A DNA stretch of 64,000 nt from Chamaecrista fasciculata (Eukaryota > Streptophyta > Magnoliopsida > Fabales > Fabaceae), in NCBI GenBank assembly GCA_003254925.1, contig QANZ01008186.1, positions 30,166 to 94,165 of the forward strand. The letters run 5' to 3'. Both the position numbers and the translations under genes were made by a program. Below, piece by piece: positions 11,621 to 24,000 of the stretch. Position 1 is the first letter of the stretch. Every line of letters starts with the position of its first letter. Below the pieces are notes generated by a model. That model did not search any database and was not told where the DNA came from. It saw nothing but the letters and a program-made list of their open reading frames with translations.

Positions 11621-12038
11621 GGTCAAAGTACAATTTAGTCTCATATCTTTTGCTCAATTCTCAATTTGGTCTTATATCTTATTTTGTTGCACATTTGGTC
11701 TCATATCTTCGGGTTAGTTTCCAATTTGGTCCCATATCTTTTTTTTGTTGTAGATTTGGTCTCATATCTTTGAGTCAATGACATAATTGGTCCTATATAT
11801 TTGGTTTAGTTGCATAAGTGGTCTCATATCTTTGCAAAAGGATCAACTAACGGTTGATCACTTTTCAAAGATAAGAGACCAATTCTACAACTTAACTAAA
11901 AGATATGGGATAAAAAATGATATGGGACCAAATTGGGACTTTTTGTAAAATTATGGGATCAAAAGTGAAACAAAAAAAATATTTAGGACCAAATTGGGAA
12001 CTCAGCAAAAGATATGAGACCAAATTTACACTTTAAAC
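11621..12038. repeat. Foldback element, family FB1
   Basis: It begins GGTCAAAGTACAATTTAG and ends with the complement (CAAATTTACACTTTAAAC). The arms carry the same phrases as 10847-11216, including the central GGATCAAC...GTTGATC hairpin at about 11840-11860. Confidence 0.75.
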
Positions 12039-12949
12039 TTAAATTTTTTTTTTTCTTGTACAAGTTTATCATGCATATTTAAATTTTTACTAATTAATGC
12101 ATGATTTAAATGTACATTATATTCATAACTTTCATAAGAAATTTATGGCAAAATACTATTGGTACCTCCAACGTATGGGATCATTTTCAGTTATACCCCA
12201 AACATTTTTTTGTCAATTATACCCCAACCCGACATTTTTTTTGTTTTAAGGTCCATATGTTTCCAATATTTAGAAATCCTCCATTCTCTCAAGATTTTTC
12301 TTTACCTAACTAATTAAAAAACCATCCAAAATGTTTTTCATCTTTAATGAACTGGTCCCTGCAATTGAGAAACCTAAAAAATCTCTCTCTTCTATTTTTC
12401 ACAGTTCCAGCAACTACACACAAACTCACTGGTTAGCCTCAAATACAGAGAAATCGAGCATAAATACCAATAACTCTAACTCCCGGCGTTAACACACCAT
12501 CTCCGGTGGCGGTGTTGTCGTGGTCGTCGAAATTGATAAGTAAAGTAACTTCAAAACCTCTTTGGAGAGAGAGGCAAAATAGAGAAGATGAATGAGAGTG
12601 AAGGTTGTAAGGGAAGGAAAAGAGATGAGTAAAATGTAATTTAAGGGAGACTAGGAATCTGAGGACGATGACGAGAAGGATCATGTCGACAGAAATGAGG
12701 ACAGAGTGGACGACGACGACAACGACGAAGTGTGGTGGTGATCTTTTAGGGTAAGAGAAGGTATTTTATTATCTCTCCCACTCTATATCGTTGGGACATT
12801 TTTGAAGATTGTGATAAAATTATTGAAAAAATTCATTTAAAGATTTTCAATTATAAATGTTTGATAAGTAATTTTAACTATTTGAATAAAATTATATAAG
12901 TAATTGAGTATTAGAAAAAAGTAAAGTTTACAAAAATAAATGGTATTAG
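12039..12949. other. Noncoding flank of the gypsy copy B insertion
   Basis: It contains a 'ttataccccaa' phrase repeat (about 12160-12250) and a more GC-balanced block (12310-12780) with CT-rich and AG-rich stretches but no convincing exon. Just before the LTR lies ATTAG (12945-12949), the left member of the probable target duplication. Confidence 0.45.
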
Positions 12950-13555
12950 TGATGAACTAGGTTCTGGCCGGGGGTCATTACGTGGTTCAGATGAGGCAAC
13001 TCTGGGTTCAAGGTTACCTGCAAGACAATGAACACACAGGGTGGCCCTGCGATTCACCTCCGATGCTTAAGTTAGTAAGGGTTTGTGAGCTCGATAATCT
13101 CAATTGACTGAGTAGAGAGTGTACCTTTTTCCAGTGCAAAGGGTTAACCTTTTATACTGACTGAGGGTGATCTGGCGTGATCTTGCCATAAATGCCTCGA
13201 TGCTTGATTGAGATCCTGGCTGATCTGATTGTGATCTTTGGCTCCCACGTAATTTCCTTTTCTGTGAAAGGTGCCTTGATGGCTAAGGCGTTATCAAGGG
13301 AAAGGATCTCTGAGTGATTTACTTTGATTGATAGCGGATCTTGATCGATCCTTGATTGGCTCCTGGTTGATTCAGGGAATGTTTCCTTATTTGCTGGTGC
13401 GTGGGCGCCCACACCCTTCGTGATTGTGGGCGTCCACACCTGATGGCGAGATACAGGGCGTTCATGCCTACGTGATCCATCTGGTGGGTTTGCAGCTTGT
13501 TGGATCAAGGGCATGCTCTGCCATTTGGGCCTCCTAATTATTGGGCCTATTATCA
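12950..13555 (-). repeat. Copy B 3' LTR
   Basis: 606 bp with terminal TG...CA. It is identical in length to 23395-24000 and differs at about 18 positions. It abuts the antisense-gene leader on the right through CTAGTCCCAACGAAAGAAG. The usual purine-rich tract is poorly developed there (minus-strand GTTGGGACTAG). Confidence 0.93.
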
Positions 13556-14224
13556 CTAGTCCCAACGAAAGAAGTGAAGCTCTGTTTACATTAGTGGAGT
13601 CCCCTTCGAGGGCATTTTCGACACTGACTGTGCCCTTTCTTGCGTTGTTGGCGTTGACGCCTCGAGTTTTGCCTCGGAGATTCTGGATGGTGGTGACCCA
13701 ACTTTATGTGGCGTTCATGGATCTGGCGCCACCAACCCTTGTCCTTCCAGTTTCCTCGCTGACGTTTCGCGTCACTTCACTTTTTTCATGTCAGCACGTC
13801 GTGTCCACGTGGCAGCTTCTAATTTGCTCTTACTCCGCAATGATGGCCAAAACGGAGATCGAGGGTGGTGCAATAAATGCAGCTTTTCGATTTTCGCAAA
13901 CTGTTTTCAAAACTGCCATTTTCCTCTTTCTTGTTTCATTTCCCTCTACTGGTTCTCTCTCTTCTTCGTTTTCGTCTGAAAACTCCTCCCGGTCTGCGAG
14001 TTTGCCACGCTCCGCTCAGCTCCGCCACTGTTTATTCTACCACGATTTCCGCTACCAGCGACTTCCGGAAGCGTTTTGACACTTCTCTTGGTTGTTTTTT
14101 ACAATGCATGCTCTTGTTGTTGGGTTTGACTCATTATGATCTTCGCGTTCTTCGTGTTCTTCGCAGTGTTCTTCAATTTCTTCGAGCTTTTTCCTCCAAG
14201 ATTCTCCTTTGATTCGCCAGCAAT
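13556..14224 (+). promoter_or_regulatory. Leader/promoter region of the copy B antisense gene
   Basis: Noncoding DNA between the 3' LTR and the ATG of the antisense gene. 13880-14220 is strongly CT-rich on the plus strand, as in plant 5' UTRs, and includes TTCTTCGCAG at about 14158-14167, which matches an apparent 5'-UTR intron acceptor in copy C. I cannot point to a TATA box with confidence. Confidence 0.4.
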
Positions 14225-16891
14225 ATGGACTTCGATGACTGTAAGTTTTCTAACCCTTCTCTTTCATCTTTGTCATCTTCTTCATCTTTTGAATTCTGGT
14301 CTAAGTTTGGTGATCAACCACAACCGCTGAGGGTAATTTTCCCAAAAGATTCCTTGTTCCCTGAGGGCGTTTCCCCCATTTTTGCTGGTGAATGGAGGAG
14401 AGTTCTTCATAAAATAGGTTATAACTTTCATGTTTCCTTAGCTACTGGAAACAATGCGAGAGCGCCTGGAACGTCAACGCCCAATAACTCTGTTCCTGAA
14501 TCATCAGCGCCTGCTAGGTTCGCGTCTCCCATGGATAGGAGAGATGGTGATATGGGGGCGTCCTCGTCCCATGTTCCGAGAAAGCCTGAGGAGATGACTG
14601 CTGCCTCGTCCTTGTCCATGTCGACGGAGATTCGCAAGATGTTATCTCCTGCTGAGGAGTCAGCGTCCATGGATGAGGAGTCATCTGCACCCGAGGAAGC
14701 GGGTGGCGCTGGTGTTCCTGTCTGGTCGTCCATAAGGGATGGCAATCCTCAGCAGACGATCTGTGGTGAGGAAGTTTATTTCCAAGCTCACCTTGAGTGG
14801 TTCCTTTGCTAGAATCACAAGTTGGCCAACGTTCCTTGGGTCAAGGGGGACCTGATAGGGCTGAAGTCATGAGAAATGCGCGTCCCGTAGTTGATTGGTG
14901 CCGTCAGAGACCCAATGAAAAGGTCCAGAAGGCGTTCTTGGATCTGATTAGCGATGTGGTGAAGGAGTACTACACCTGGAATTTTGGTGTGGACGTACTC
15001 GAGGATCTCAACCAAAAATTGATGGCGTCATCGCCGCGTCGTCGGTCGTCAGGATGTGAGATTTCCACACTGAGTCACCTGGCGTCACCTCCGGACATGC
15101 TCTACACCGACGGAAGAGGCTTTCTGATTTGCGAGCACGATCTTGGGGGTTGTGATATAGAGATGCCTTTCAACCCTGCGGTCCTGGATCTTCTGGCCAA
15201 CATGAACATTTGTCCCATTCAAGTTAGTGCTAATGGATGGCGCATCCTGCTGGGCTTTGTTGCCAAATGTAGGAGGGACGGCGTTGTCGCAACAGCCCGA
15301 TTGTTTTTGTATTTTTTCTACCCTCGCTGGGTGGATAATTGCTTCATCTCCTACTACAGGCGTCCGTGGCGCCCAAAGATTTTGGAGCATGCCGTCAGCA
15401 ATCCCAAGGAATGGCAATACAAGTTTGTGTTTATTAAGGAGTCAGGGTCTGACCGGCCTTTCTGGGTTCGCGTGTCGGATGAGCGCGCCATGTTTCCCTT
15501 ATCATGGAGGAGGCCTCGACTCGGGCCCTTCGAGTGCAACTGGAGGGACCTAACCGTTGACGAGCGCTTGGAAGTACTGCGGTTGATCACCACTGACCTT
15601 TTTGATCCCAAGCGTTGTATGTCTCTTCTCATTTTTGCATGATATTTCATTTCATGGTGATAGTTTCTGAACTTTGCTTTGCTTATGTTTCAGTGGTTGA
15701 CGCTTCCTTGGCTGATGTTATCGGGACTAAGCGTCCTCGCGGGGACAAGGGGAAAGAGAAGGTGGTGGCCACCTCAAAGAAGCAGCATGCCCCTGCTCCC
15801 AAGAAGCTTGGAAGCCTTACGATTCGTGAGCCTACTACGGCTCCAAGTCCTCCTCCCAATCCCATCGGCGAGGAAAAAGAAACTGTTGCTGCTGCGGCCA
15901 AGGATGGGAAGGCGGTGTCGCGAAAGCACTCACATCCCACTGTTGAAGTTCCTCTAATACCAGTTGCTCTGGAGGCTGGAGACTTTAATGCTTTGGAGAT
16001 TCTTTCTAACTGCCTTTCTGAGGCAGCGACGGTGAAGAGGGACGACCAAGCCAGGGCCTCCACAGAGAACACTCGGGATCCTGCCGAGGAGACCGCCCAA
16101 TTTTTTTTGGCTGCTGGATTGCGTGTGTTAGCCAATAACATCTCCATGAAAGATCTCATTTTTGAGAGGGATGACGCATGCGAGGACGCCAAAAAGTTGC
16201 GTCGTACAGTGGAAGAGCTGACGGATGAGATGGATCTAACGAAGGCTTCCCGGGATTCCCTCAAGACTGGGTATGAGCGCAGGGGAAAGCAACTGGAGGA
16301 GGCCACTGGCATTATCAACCAGCTCAACGAGAGAGTAGCTGGTTTGGAAGCCGAGGTTCGAAATCGTAAGGACGCCTACGCAACCCTAAAGGAGTTAGCC
16401 TTGAGGAAGATCAAGTGGAGGGGTTCTCGCTACAACTACATAGGCTTTAGGAATGCCATCCAGCAGTTGAGGTTGCGCAACCCCAACTTGGATATCTCAG
16501 GGGTATGCCCAAATAAGATAGTTGAGGGCAGGCTCATCCGGGATCCCATAGACTCCAATACTGCAGTGAAGATCCCTAGGATGCCCGAGAATTATGCTTT
16601 GAAGGGGTATGAATCCGGGGGTGACGACGACTTTCCTTGGTTCCTGAATTGCGTGGTTCCTCTTCCGGGTGAAGAAGATCAAGGAGTCACTGACGCCGCC
16701 ACTCCTGGGTATGGTGATGCCAACGCTCGCGGAGCTGATGGTGAGGGCCCCGTTGCAGATTGTGTTGTTGCAGATGACAACGCCGCGGAGGATGTCGTGG
16801 GTAATACTGCGGACGGGAGCGCACCGCTGGTGAGGAAAATGAGGAAGCTCCTTCAGCAACCATTACTGAGGATACCCCACCTGACGCTTAG
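14225..16891 (+). pseudogene. Antisense spliced gene of copy B (gypsy-type transposon domain plus coiled coil), broken
   Basis: Three exons: 14225-14240, 14442-15616, 15694-16891. Both introns are GT-AG (GTAAGT...CCTTAG, GTATGT...TTTCAG) and keep frame; the second is 77 bp, the same as in copy C. The protein has a Ser/Pro-rich acidic N-terminus, then a domain (about 15090-15600) with SANGWRILLGF, CRRDG, ARLFLYFFYPRW and NPKEWQYKF that resembles the Pfam 'putative gypsy type transposon' family, a Lys/Pro-rich linker, a coiled coil (16150-16400) and a conserved WRGSRYNYIGF block followed by an acidic tail. Breaks: TAG at 14810-14812, a frame change at about 14815-14860, and a frameshift near 16830-16860 before the original stop at 16889. 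Its function is unknown. Confidence 0.7.
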
Positions 16892-17461
16892 GCCTGCGTG
16901 CCAATGTTCATTTTGTTTTGGGCCTGCGCGCCCCCTTTTTTTTTTGATTATGTCAGATTTGTTGTGGCTTTTGTGCCACATTTAACTTGGTATTATATGG
17001 CCTTTGTGCCATTGTTTGGATATTTGGGCGGTGGCGCCCTAAATTTATGTCACTAGTTTAGCTATATTTGTTTACAGCGCTTTATCTCTACTTTGCGTGT
17101 CGTTTTCTACTTGCGTTTTCCATGCTTTTACTTGATTATCGTATTGTTTGCACGTTAAAGTTCTACCTCGCAATGGGCACGTTACGAGCGTTTGTGTATC
17201 ATACGCTAAGTTTTTGACTAGTCATCTAAGGGAGGGACGGTCCGCATGGTTGGTGAGTGCCATACTCACAAGGCTCCTTCAAGGGCCTTTTTGTTGCTGT
17301 TTCGAGGGCGTCCCTTCGAGCAACTTAATATAGTCAACATGGTGTGTTAGGAAAAAATGCACTTTATTGATTTAGAATCTCAGTACAATTGGCTCAGTGG
17401 CCTTCTTTGGTCCATACAACGATTCCTTACTAAAGGAAATAAAATTTAAGTTTGGCCATTT
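16892..17461. other. Convergent 3' region of the copy B antisense gene and pol
   Basis: Noncoding DNA where the plus-strand antisense gene and minus-strand integrase end facing each other. It repeats 'ggcctgcgtgcc'/'cctttgtgcc' phrases near 16890-17010. A block around TCATACGCTAAG and GAGTGCCATACTCACAAGG (17195-17290) is conserved in copy C at 51640-51720. Confidence 0.6.
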
Positions 17462-19678
17462 TCAGGCGTTTGGAAGTGGCTTTCCTTCGAAGGTTTCCAA
17501 CTTATAGGCGTTGCCAGGTAGGATCTCTATAACCCTGTATGGGCCTTCCCAGTTTGGCCCCAGCTTTCCTTGTCTGCGATCCTTCCTATTGTTTTCCACA
17601 GTTCTGAGTACCAAGTCTCCTATTTTGAGGGTCCTGGGCTTGATTTTGGAGTCATGGTATTTCTTAACCATTTGGTTGTAGACAGCTTGCCTAATGGCTG
17701 CCACCTCTCTTCTTTCTTCCAAGCTATCCAGCTCTTCAAGTTTGGAGTTGGCGTCATTGGTACTTGGATAGTTGATTATTCTCTCGGTTGGGACATTCAC
17801 TTCAGCAGGTATTACTGCTTCATGCCCATACGCCAAGGCGAAGGGAGTTTCCTTCGTGGTTGTTTGCTCTGTGGTTTTGTATGACCATAATACTGAGGGG
17901 AGTTCATCGACCCATCTTCCCTTAGCTGACTCCAGTCTCCTTTTGATTCCTTGTATGATGATCCTGTTGGCCAATTCAACTTGGCCATTTGTGGCAGGAT
18001 GTTCTACTGAGGTGGTTTTGTGATGAATTTTCCAGACCTTACAGAAGTCTTGGAATTTCTTGCTCGTGAACTGGGCGCCATTGTCAGATATCAATGTGTT
18101 TGGGATGCCAAACCTTGTGACGATGTTCTGCCACACAAATTTCTCCATGGCTTCCGTGGTTATGGACGCCACAGCTTTGGCTTCCACCCACTTTGTGAAG
18201 TAGTCTACAGCAACTATGAGAAATTTTCTCTAGTAGGTCGCCATTGGGAAAGGTCTCGCTATGTCTATCCCCCAAAGGTCAAAGGGCCATGGTGAGGTGA
18301 TGGCGTTCAGGGGAGCTGCGTGCGAGTGGATCATGTTGGCGTATTTTTGGCATTTTTCGCATGAGCAGACAACGTTCTCAGCATCTTGCTGAAGTGTGGG
18401 TCAGAAGTAGCCTGCGCTTTGGATTTTCTTCCGCATCGCCATCAGGCCTTGGTGGCTCGCACATAGTCCTTCGTGGACTTCAGTTAATATCCTGTTAATC
18501 TCATCTCTTGCTATGCACTTGGCTCCAGGATGACTGAAGTTTTTCCTGTATAATGCGCCTTGTCTAATGAAGTACCTGCCAGATCTCCTTGTGACCTTTC
18601 GGGCTTCGTTCTTGTCTGAAGGTAGGGCGCCTGTGGCCAAATATTTGAATATTGGTGTTCTCCAGTCGTCAACTTCTTCCGCTAGAAGAACATCCTATTC
18701 CATGATTGACGGCTCTCTTAGAGTTGTTTTAATGATGGAGTCTCTGCCTCCTTTGGTTGGCTTGGATGCCAGTTTGGCGAGTTCATCTACTCTGCCATTG
18801 TCATTTCGCGAGATATGCTGGACGGTGGCTTCAATTCCGGAGCCTTCGATGATTTTCTTTGCCTTTTCGGTGTCTTGGACCATGATTGGGTCTTTTGTTT
18901 CATACTCTCTGTTCATCTGCTGCATCACCAGTTGGGAGTCTCCCAAGATTTCTAGCTTTCTGGCACCGATGTTCGCTGCTAATTTTAGAGCAGCTATCAG
19001 GGCCTCGTACTCTGCTTGATTGTTGGTGACTGGGCATTCAATTTCTATCGATTGTTCCACGATGGAGCCATCTGGGCTCGCATTACTACTCCTGCACCTT
19101 GTTGTGAGTTTGACACGGATCCGTCAATGTGCACCTTCCACGTCCAATCTTGGGCGTTCTCGGGTCCCGTCATCTCAACTACGAAGTCTGCCAACGCCTG
19201 TGCTTTAATTGCCCTTATGGGCTCGTAGGCTATCCCGTACTCTGAGATTTCCACAGACCAAACTGACATTCTTCCGACGATGTCTGGTTGTTCCACCATC
19301 TGCTTGATGGGTCTGTCTGTTCTGACAATTATCTGATACTGTTGGTAGTAATGCCTCAACTTCCTAGTTGAATGAAGCAATGAGAATGTTAGCTTTTCCA
19401 GGCGGTGATACCGCTTTTCTACTCCTGTAAGAGTTTTACTCGTGAAGTAGATGGGTTTTTGTTCTTCTCCCACTTCTAGCACCAAAGCTGAGTTGACTGC
19501 GTCATCTGTGGACGCCAAATAGACGTAGATGGGTTTGTCTTTGACTGGGATTACTAGAGTTGGCGGAGACGCCAAATATTTTTTCAACTTCTGGAAGGCT
19601 TCTTCGCATTCCTCGGTCCATTCGAATTTTTTGTTCGCTTTTAGCGTTTTTAAAAAGGGTAAGCATCTATCGGCAGAC
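17462..19678 (-). pseudogene. Copy B RNase H / second RNase H / integrase exon, broken
   Basis: 19045-19678 encodes the RT-linked RNase H and the start of the second RNase H (VHIDGSVSN). 18695-19060 continues it (NNQAEYEAL, GDSQLVMQQ, RVDELAKL). 18401-18640 holds the integrase zinc-binding start, and 17462-18187 the catalytic core (SDNGAQF, NGQVELANR) and C-terminal part. The frame ends early at GKPLPNA because of a TGA where copies A and C continue WNMAKLKFYFP. Frames also break near 18190-18400, 18650-18700 and 19050. Confidence 0.88.
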
Positions 19679-19876
19679 CTGAATGTAAAGAGAACTCGCG
19701 ATGAGTAATACTCGTTTTATTAATGTCGAATTGTGCGTCGTAGGACGGCTTACATAATGACTTTGAAAGTAAATTGCAAGAAGAGTAAAGACAGAATTCT
19801 AAAGACACATGTTTAAGAAAGTAGAAACTAGTAGCTAAAAAGCTTTATTGCTGACAAGGCGCTGGGCGCCTTCTAC
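19679..19876 (-). other. Intron between RT and RNase H, copy B
   Basis: 198 bp, starting GTAGAAGG and ending TTTACATTCAG on the minus strand. Splicing joins LSR to SADR in the same frame as the other copies. The donor contains the stop codon TAG, directly after AGG. AATAAA is at 19844-19849 (minus). Confidence 0.78.
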
Positions 19877-22800
19877 CTCGACAGGAACCTATGGAGAGCC
19901 GCTAGCCTGCCGTTTAGGCGTTGGAATTCCTTGACTGTCTTTGGGGCTTTCATCTCCAAAATGGCCTTGCACTGATCTGGGTTTGCTTCAATTCCTCTGT
20001 GGGTGAGCATGAATCCCAGAAACTTTCCTCCATTGACCCCGAAAGTGCACTTGGAGGGGTTCAATTTCATCTGGTACTTCCTCAGCTGGTTGAAGATTTC
20101 TTTCAGGTCCTCAGTGTGCTTTCCTCCCTCTTTGGTTTTTACCACCATGTCGTCCACATAAACCTCTAGGTTCTTCCCGATGTAATCTTTGAAGAAAAGA
20201 TCCATCATTCTCTGGTAGGTGGCGCCCGCATTTTTCAATCCGAAAGGCATCACTGTGTAATAGTAGGTTCCCAGTTCGGTGATGAAGGATGTTTTTTTGA
20301 CGTCCTCAGGATTCATTTTTATCTGGTTGTAGCCGCTGAAGGCATCCAAGAAGCTCATGGTCTGGTGACCGCAGGTTCCATCCACCAGTTTGTCAATGTT
20401 TGGCAAAGGATAGTGGTCCTTTGGGCAGGCCTTGTTCAGGTCAGTGAAGTCGACACACATTCTCCATTTACCATTGGCTTTCTTAACCAATACCACGTTG
20501 GAAAGCCACTCGGGGTATTTGGTTTCCCTGATGAAGCCTGCAGCTAAGAGCTTGCCCACTTCCTCCTTGATTGCCATTTGGCGTTCTTGGCCGAATAGGC
20601 GCTTCCATTGGATAACTCTGATTCTCCCATCTGTGTTTAGGTTGTGACAAATGAGTTTTGGATCGATCGTTCGCATGTCGACAGGACGCCAGGCAAAGAC
20701 GTCTGAGGACGCCTTCAGGAGCTGAATGAGCTCAGCCTCTCGGCTTCATGCAGCAGCATGTTGATTTGCACGGTTTTCTCCGCGTTGTCTCCCAGCTGGA
20801 CAACTTCCAAATCACCCATTGGCTTTGGTCTTTGTGCTTCGACCTCGTCTCTGAAATCCTCTACTTCACAGTTGAGGACTTCAGCACCTCCTCCTTGGCA
20901 CTGTCATCAAGTTTGGGCGTTCTAGCCTTCCTTTTACGTTCATCCTCCTTGGTAGCCTCAAGGCTCACTGCATAGCATTGCCTTGCGGTCGCCTGGTTGG
21001 TTCTCACCTGTCCCACTCCATGGGGCGTTGGGAACTTCATGCAAAGGTGCGCAGTAGAGATCACTGCTCTCATCTTGTTGAGGGAGGGGCGTCCTAGGAG
21101 GACAATGTAAGCTGAGGGCGCCTGCACTACTATAAATTCAACGGTGTTGCTGGTTACTCTGGGATGATCTCCCATTGTGAGCCTGAGGTCAATTTTTCCA
21201 ATGGCTGGAATTTGATCCCCAGTGAAGCCTATCAGGTTCCTGTAATGGTCTTTCAAATCCTCCATCGGGATTCCTAACTGATCAAAGCATCGTTTGTACA
21301 GGATATCCACAGAGGAGCCCTTGTCTACCATGATCCTTTCTACAGTAAAGTTGCCAATCTGGGCTGTGATTACCATCGGGTCATCATATTCTCGATTGAC
21401 TTCCCACAATTCGTCATCAGTGAATGTTATGGGTTCGACCCATTTCTCACCAACAACTGACCCTTTATAGTCAAGCTTGAGTATGAATCTGTTCACCTTT
21501 CTCCTTTTGTGTGGGGTTTTTGCCCCACTTTTCTCGATGCCTCCCGAGATCATATGGATGATGCCTGTTGGTTTGTTTTCCTTGGGCGGTGAGCGTCGAT
21601 CCCCTTTTTTGTCGTCACCGCCTTTGGATTTCTTCGCCTCTCGGGGGTCTTTCTCGTCTCTAGTTCTTTTGTTCCCATCCTTCTTGATGAACCTGGATGG
21701 GAGGCGTCCTCGCTGGATGAGGTTCTCAATTTCATCCCTCAGGGTGACACACCCATTGGTGGTGTGTCCCTCTCCTCTGTGGTATCTGCAGTACTTGCTG
21801 GTATCCACGTTTCTTCCCGCTCTTCTAGGGCGTTCAGGGAGTCTCGGAAGGAGATTTGTATTGACGATTTCACGGAAGATTTCAGACTCGCTTACCGAAA
21901 GCACGGTATAGACAGGGTACTTCCCTCTAGGTGGGGATCGAGGACGCCTGTGATGGTCTCTTCCCCTTGAGCTTTCTCTGGCTCTCTCGGGATTCTTGCT
22001 TTGCGGCTTCCTTGTGTCTGGTTCGATTCTCGCAAAGCGATCTCGCTGGGTTTTGTCCAGGTCCTCCTTGGTAATGAATTCTTCAGTCATTTCGAGCAAT
22101 TCCCCCAGAGACTTGGGGTTCCTATGAGTCAGTTCCTTATGGGCGTGGCCAGGCCTGGTTCCTGCGAGGAAGGAATAGACTGCTACTTTGTCATCGATCT
22201 CCTTTATGTTCGGACAAGTCTTGTTGAACTTTGCTAGATAGTCTCTCAGAGATTCTCCGTTATTTTGCCTAACGTCAGAAAAGACTGCCATTGGCTGCTT
22301 GTAGACTTTGCTGGTAGCGAACCGCTTCATGAACATGTCTTCTAGGTCTCTGAAGTAGTGGACTGACCCTACCGGGAGTTTTGAGTACCAATCCAAGGCT
22401 GGTCCCTCCAGAGTTATCGGAAAAAGCTTACACCTCTGAGGGTCTCCCATGTTGGAGATATTCATAGCCGCCTTAAAACCGAGCAAATGATCCTCCGGGT
22501 CTTTTACTCCAGTGTACGGTGTGAGTTTCATCGGCATCTTGTAGTTCTTGTCAAGTTCTGCCGCTTGCACGTGAGGTGCCAAAATTCCTTCTGCATGTTG
22601 GGGCGGTCTCACATGCCCCTGAGTAGTTGATGGTATTACGGGGTTGTAAACGCCCGCTGATGGTATCACGGGGTTGTAGGCGCCCGTTGGCTGATATATC
22701 CCACTTGGTGCCGCTTGGGCATAGGCGCCATACCTTGAGTAGTATTGTGGATAATACCCCTAGGGATAGTAGTACCCTTGCAGTGGATAGGCATAGGCGC

Positions 22801-23218
22801 CAGGCCACACTTGCTGCTGTGCAGGTTGGCTAGTGGCAGCCACGTGCGATGTTGGTTGCAGGTTTGGAGGGGCCTGCTGCTCTGGTTTTGGCAGCTGACT
22901 TCCTAAATTTCTGTTCTCAAGAGTGGACTCCAGGTTATTGCTCCCAGGGTCCTCTACGACCTGCTTCCCCTTGGCTTTCTCGGCAGCCATGCTTTCGATA
23001 CGATTGCGGAGTTCTTCCATCTCCATTCCCATACCTACCTTAAAGGCGGAGATTCCATCATCTGGTGCTATGGTGTTTTGCCCTGCTATAACTGGGTTCG
23101 GCAGCGTCGGCGTTTCTTGAATGGTTGGAAAACCGGGCGGAGGGAGGAGCGTCGAATCCTGCACGGATTGAGTCACTGAGCCTCCCGCAGTTTGACAATC
23201 GGCTGGGTTTGAAGTCAT
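19877..23218 (-). pseudogene. Copy B gag-protease-RT exon, broken
   Basis: The ATG at 23218 gives MTSNPADCQTAGG, matching the copy C start. Gag runs to about 21700 with the knuckle CRYHRGEGHTTNGC; protease shows MVDKGSSVDILYK (Gln to Lys after the catalytic Asp); RT (19873-20676) retains YVDD. A nonsense codon at about 22760 (CAG to TAG) cuts gag near residue 150. A frame loss between 20676 and 20861 separates protease from RT. Neither Gag-protease nor RT can be made as one chain. Confidence 0.88.
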
Positions 23219-23375
23219 CTTTCTTTCTGGTTTAGATGAACACACAGGTTAGAGAAGACATATAAATAGAAGATTCATATGAATTTTTCCAGGAGTTCGT
23301 CGTGTTCAGAAAAAGTAATTGAAACATAAACCATGAAAATTAAAGATAACAAATATAATGGACTTTGTATGAAAG

Positions 23376-23393
23376 TCCCCACGGACGGTGCGA
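23376..23393 (-). other. Degenerate primer binding site, copy B
   Basis: It lies one base inside the 5' LTR, at the same place as TGGCGCCGTCTGTGGGAA in copy C, but reads TCGCACCGTCCGTGGGGA, so the TGGCGCC start that pairs with tRNA 3' CCA is damaged. Confidence 0.65.
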
Positions 23394-23394
23394 G

Positions 23395-24000
23395 TGATGA
23401 ACTAGGTTCTGGCCGGGGGTCATTACCTGGTTCAGATGAGGCAACTCTAGGTTCAAGGTTACCTGCAACACAATGAACACATAGGGTGGCCTTGCGATTC
23501 ACCTCCGATGCTTAAGTTAGTAAGGGTTTGTGAGCTCGATAATCTCAATTGACTGAGTAGAGAGCGTACCTTTTTCCCGTGTGAAGGGTTAACCTTTTAT
23601 ACTGACTGAGGGTGATCTGGCGTGATCTTGCCATAAATGCCTGGATGCTTGATTGAGATCTTGGCTGATCTGATTGTAATCCTTGGCTCCCACGTAATTT
23701 CCTTTTCTGTGAAAGGTTCCTTGATGGCTAAGGCGTTATCAAGGGAAAGGATCTCTGAGTGATTTACTTTGATTGATAGCGGATCTTGATCGATCCTTGA
23801 TTGGCTCCTGGTTGATTCAAGGAATGTTTCCTTATTTGCTGGTGCGTGGGCGCCCACACCCTTCGTGATTGTGGGCGTCCACACTTGATGGCGAGATATA
23901 GGGCGTTCATGCCTACGTGATCCATCTGGTGGGTTTGCAGCTTGCTGGATCAAGGGCATGCTCTGCCATTTGGGCCTCCTAATTATTGGGCCTATTATCA
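23395..24000 (-). repeat. Copy B 5' LTR
   Basis: 606 bp, TGATGAAC...CTATTATCA on the plus strand, next to gag. It is followed by GTTAG, the right member of the imperfect target duplication. Confidence 0.93.
23594..23601 (-). promoter_or_regulatory. TATA box in the copy B 5' LTR
   Basis: TATAAAAG on the minus strand within AGTATAAAAGGTTAACC. The equivalent site in copy C is AGTATAAAAGGGAAG at 58062-58069. It lies about 200 bp before the LTR end, as expected for an LTR promoter. Confidence 0.6.

Larger units (their letters stand above)
12950..24000 (-). mobile_element. Tat-lineage Ty3/gypsy element, copy B, complete but decayed
   Basis: An 11,051-bp element bounded by two 606-bp LTRs that start TGATGAAC and end CTATTATCA on the plus strand. 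Gag-pol is on the minus strand (5' LTR on the right) and a spliced antisense gene occupies the plus strand between integrase and the 3' LTR. The flanks are ATTAG and GTTAG, a 5-bp target duplication with one change. By eye the LTRs differ at 18 of 606 positions (about 3%), so it inserted earlier than copy C. Gag-pol and the antisense gene are both interrupted. Confidence 0.93.
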
